Shown here piece after piece: positions 63,350 through 64,000 of a DNA stretch of 64,000 nucleotides. The DNA is from Maribacter antarcticus DSM 21422 (GTDB lineage: Bacteria; Bacteroidota; Bacteroidia; Flavobacteriales; Flavobacteriaceae). The notes beneath the pieces were generated by a model, which was not told where the DNA came from, did no database searches, and worked only from the letters and a program-made list of their open reading frames with translations. Both the position numbers and the translations under genes were made by a program. How positions within the stretch are numbered: the stretch's first letter is position 1; each line of letters starts with the position of its first letter. The stretch lies in NCBI RefSeq assembly GCF_000621125.1, contig NZ_JHZC01000005.1, forward strand, positions 248,001-312,000. Reading direction: 5' to 3'.

Positions 63350-63560
63350 TACTATAATGTACTGCGTTATGTTACTTTGCTTTGGTAAAAAGCTTGGTAC
63401 AATAACAATCTTCTTTTATTTTTTTTTCTCAAATCTTACTTTAAAAATTTAATGAAACCCTTTAGGGTTCACGAGCTCTTATTTCTCAAATATAAGAGAG
63501 CGAGTAAATACGCTTTTTACGAAACGACGATAGGAGCGTAGTGAAATGTGTGTGAAATGA
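63350..63560 (+). repeat. Mosaic repeat copy 12 (with extra hairpin insert)
   Basis: ACTATAATGTACTGCGTTATG, a weak hairpin, a pyrimidine spacer, then a tail interrupted by an insert with AACCCT/AGGGTT and CTCTTAT/ATAAGAG hairpins (63456-63500), and the tail end ACGACGATAGGAGCGTAGTG, TGTGTGTGAAATG. The element ends 15 bp from the sulfatase stop. Confidence 0.65.
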
Positions 63561-63574
63561 TTGGCATTCTATGG

Positions 63575-64000
63575 TTAGTTTCTAATTTCTGTTAATTTAG
63601 CAGTTAACTGATTCTTTATAGCACTATCAGAAGTACTTAAAGCTGGTTGATTTGGACCCAAAAGGTTTGTGGTTTCCAAAGAATCACTGTTTAAATTAAA
63701 TAATGCATCATTACCATTTTCAAATAATATATATTTATGTGAGGTATTCCTAATTGCGAAATCTACGGAACCATTATCGTTTCCATCTTCAATATAAATA
63801 TAGTCTCTCTGATTAGTATTGGTTGTAGAAGTTAATAAATCTTTAAAACTATTACTGTCATTGATAGTAGAAGTATTAACACCAGCTATATCAGAAATGG
63901 TAGCAAATAAATCTGTAGTATTAATCAAGGCATCTTCAGTTTGATTAACTCTGGTAACTCCTTTTCCTGAAATAATCATAGGAACATTAATTCCTCCTTG
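63575..64000 (-). CDS. Sulfatase, C-terminal part
   Basis: The frame is open to the right edge, so only the last ~141 residues are visible. QGGINVPMIISGKGVTRVNQTEDALINTTDLFATISDIAGV is typical of the C-terminal half of type I sulfatases, where the GGxxVP loop and the TDLFATI helix are conserved. The formylglycine site is outside the window. Sulfatases are frequent in marine Flavobacteriaceae that feed on algal polysaccharides. Its substrate cannot be inferred here. Confidence 0.8.
   Translation of the reverse strand, partial: QGGINVPMIISGKGVTRVNQTEDALINTTDLFATISDIAGVNTSTINDSNSFKDLLTSTTNTNQRDYIYIEDGNDNGSVDFAIRNTSHKYILFENGNDALFNLNSDSLETTNLLGPNQPALSTSDSAIKNQLTAKLTEIRN

Noticed and set aside
1-64000. 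tRNA, rRNA, riboswitch or CRISPR
   Set aside because: Reading both strands of the gaps, I found no tRNA T-loop consensus with matching arms, no spaced short repeats and no known riboswitch core. A tRNA or covariance-model search would settle this.

Overview
The window looks like a chromosomal segment of a marine-type Flavobacteriaceae (Bacteroidota). Supporting signs are the AT-rich sequence, genes without Shine-Dalgarno sites, several TAnnTTTG minus-7 boxes, a TonB-dependent receptor with a carboxypeptidase-regulatory plug extension, LytS/LytTR sensor pairs, an ABC-permease/M1-peptidase fusion, an S9 peptidase and a sulfatase. I saw no rRNA, tRNA, CRISPR array, transposase or integrase.

Layout. 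0-5 kb: truncated SLC12-type transporter, then a GH4 glycosidase / sodium symporter / amino-sugar-phosphate isomerase operon. 5-13 kb: orphan FtsX-type permease, a 655-residue aconitase-family enzyme and a FUSC-family exporter. 13-15 kb: an RsbQ-like hydrolase in operon with a PAS histidine kinase. 15.7-18.8 kb: a DUF4242 / cyclase-like / AraC fusion regulator, then a lipoprotein and a BBE-type flavoenzyme whose promoter carries two direct repeats 21 bp apart. 19.6-22.6 kb: homoserine dehydrogenase, aldehyde dehydrogenase and an Lrp regulator. 23-31 kb: TonB receptor, DoxX protein, ABC ATPase and an ABC permease fused to a catalytically dead M1 domain, controlled by a divergent PchR-like AraC protein. 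31.7-36.6 kb: M23 lipoprotein, LytS/LytTR pair, a Crp-type regulator broken by one nonsense codon, FMN reductase. 37-43 kb: DoxX, SdhA-like flavoprotein, LysR, glutaryl-CoA-dehydrogenase-like protein with Gln in place of the catalytic Glu, ankyrin protein. 43.9-45.9 kb: S9 peptidase.

46.4-52.8 kb is the likely accessory island: C5-DNA methyltransferase, a large protein with an N-terminal GHKL ATPase plus a C-terminal histidine-kinase-like module (split by an in-frame TAA), a receiver-domain protein and an HNH endonuclease. It reads as a restriction-modification-like defence locus with a built-in two-component phosphorelay. 54-59.6 kb: TetR regulon with paired operators and detoxification enzymes (SDRs, old yellow enzyme, AhpD-like protein, serine hydrolase). 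59.6-64 kb: a second LytTR/LytS pair, a second acyl-CoA dehydrogenase sharing a 20-of-21-base palindrome with the first one's promoter, and the end of a sulfatase.

Nearly every long intergenic gap carries a copy of one mosaic repeat family. I count twelve copies of its tail module, all in the same orientation whatever the direction of neighbouring genes. Its hairpins change sequence between copies but keep pairing. Copies flank the defence island on both sides.
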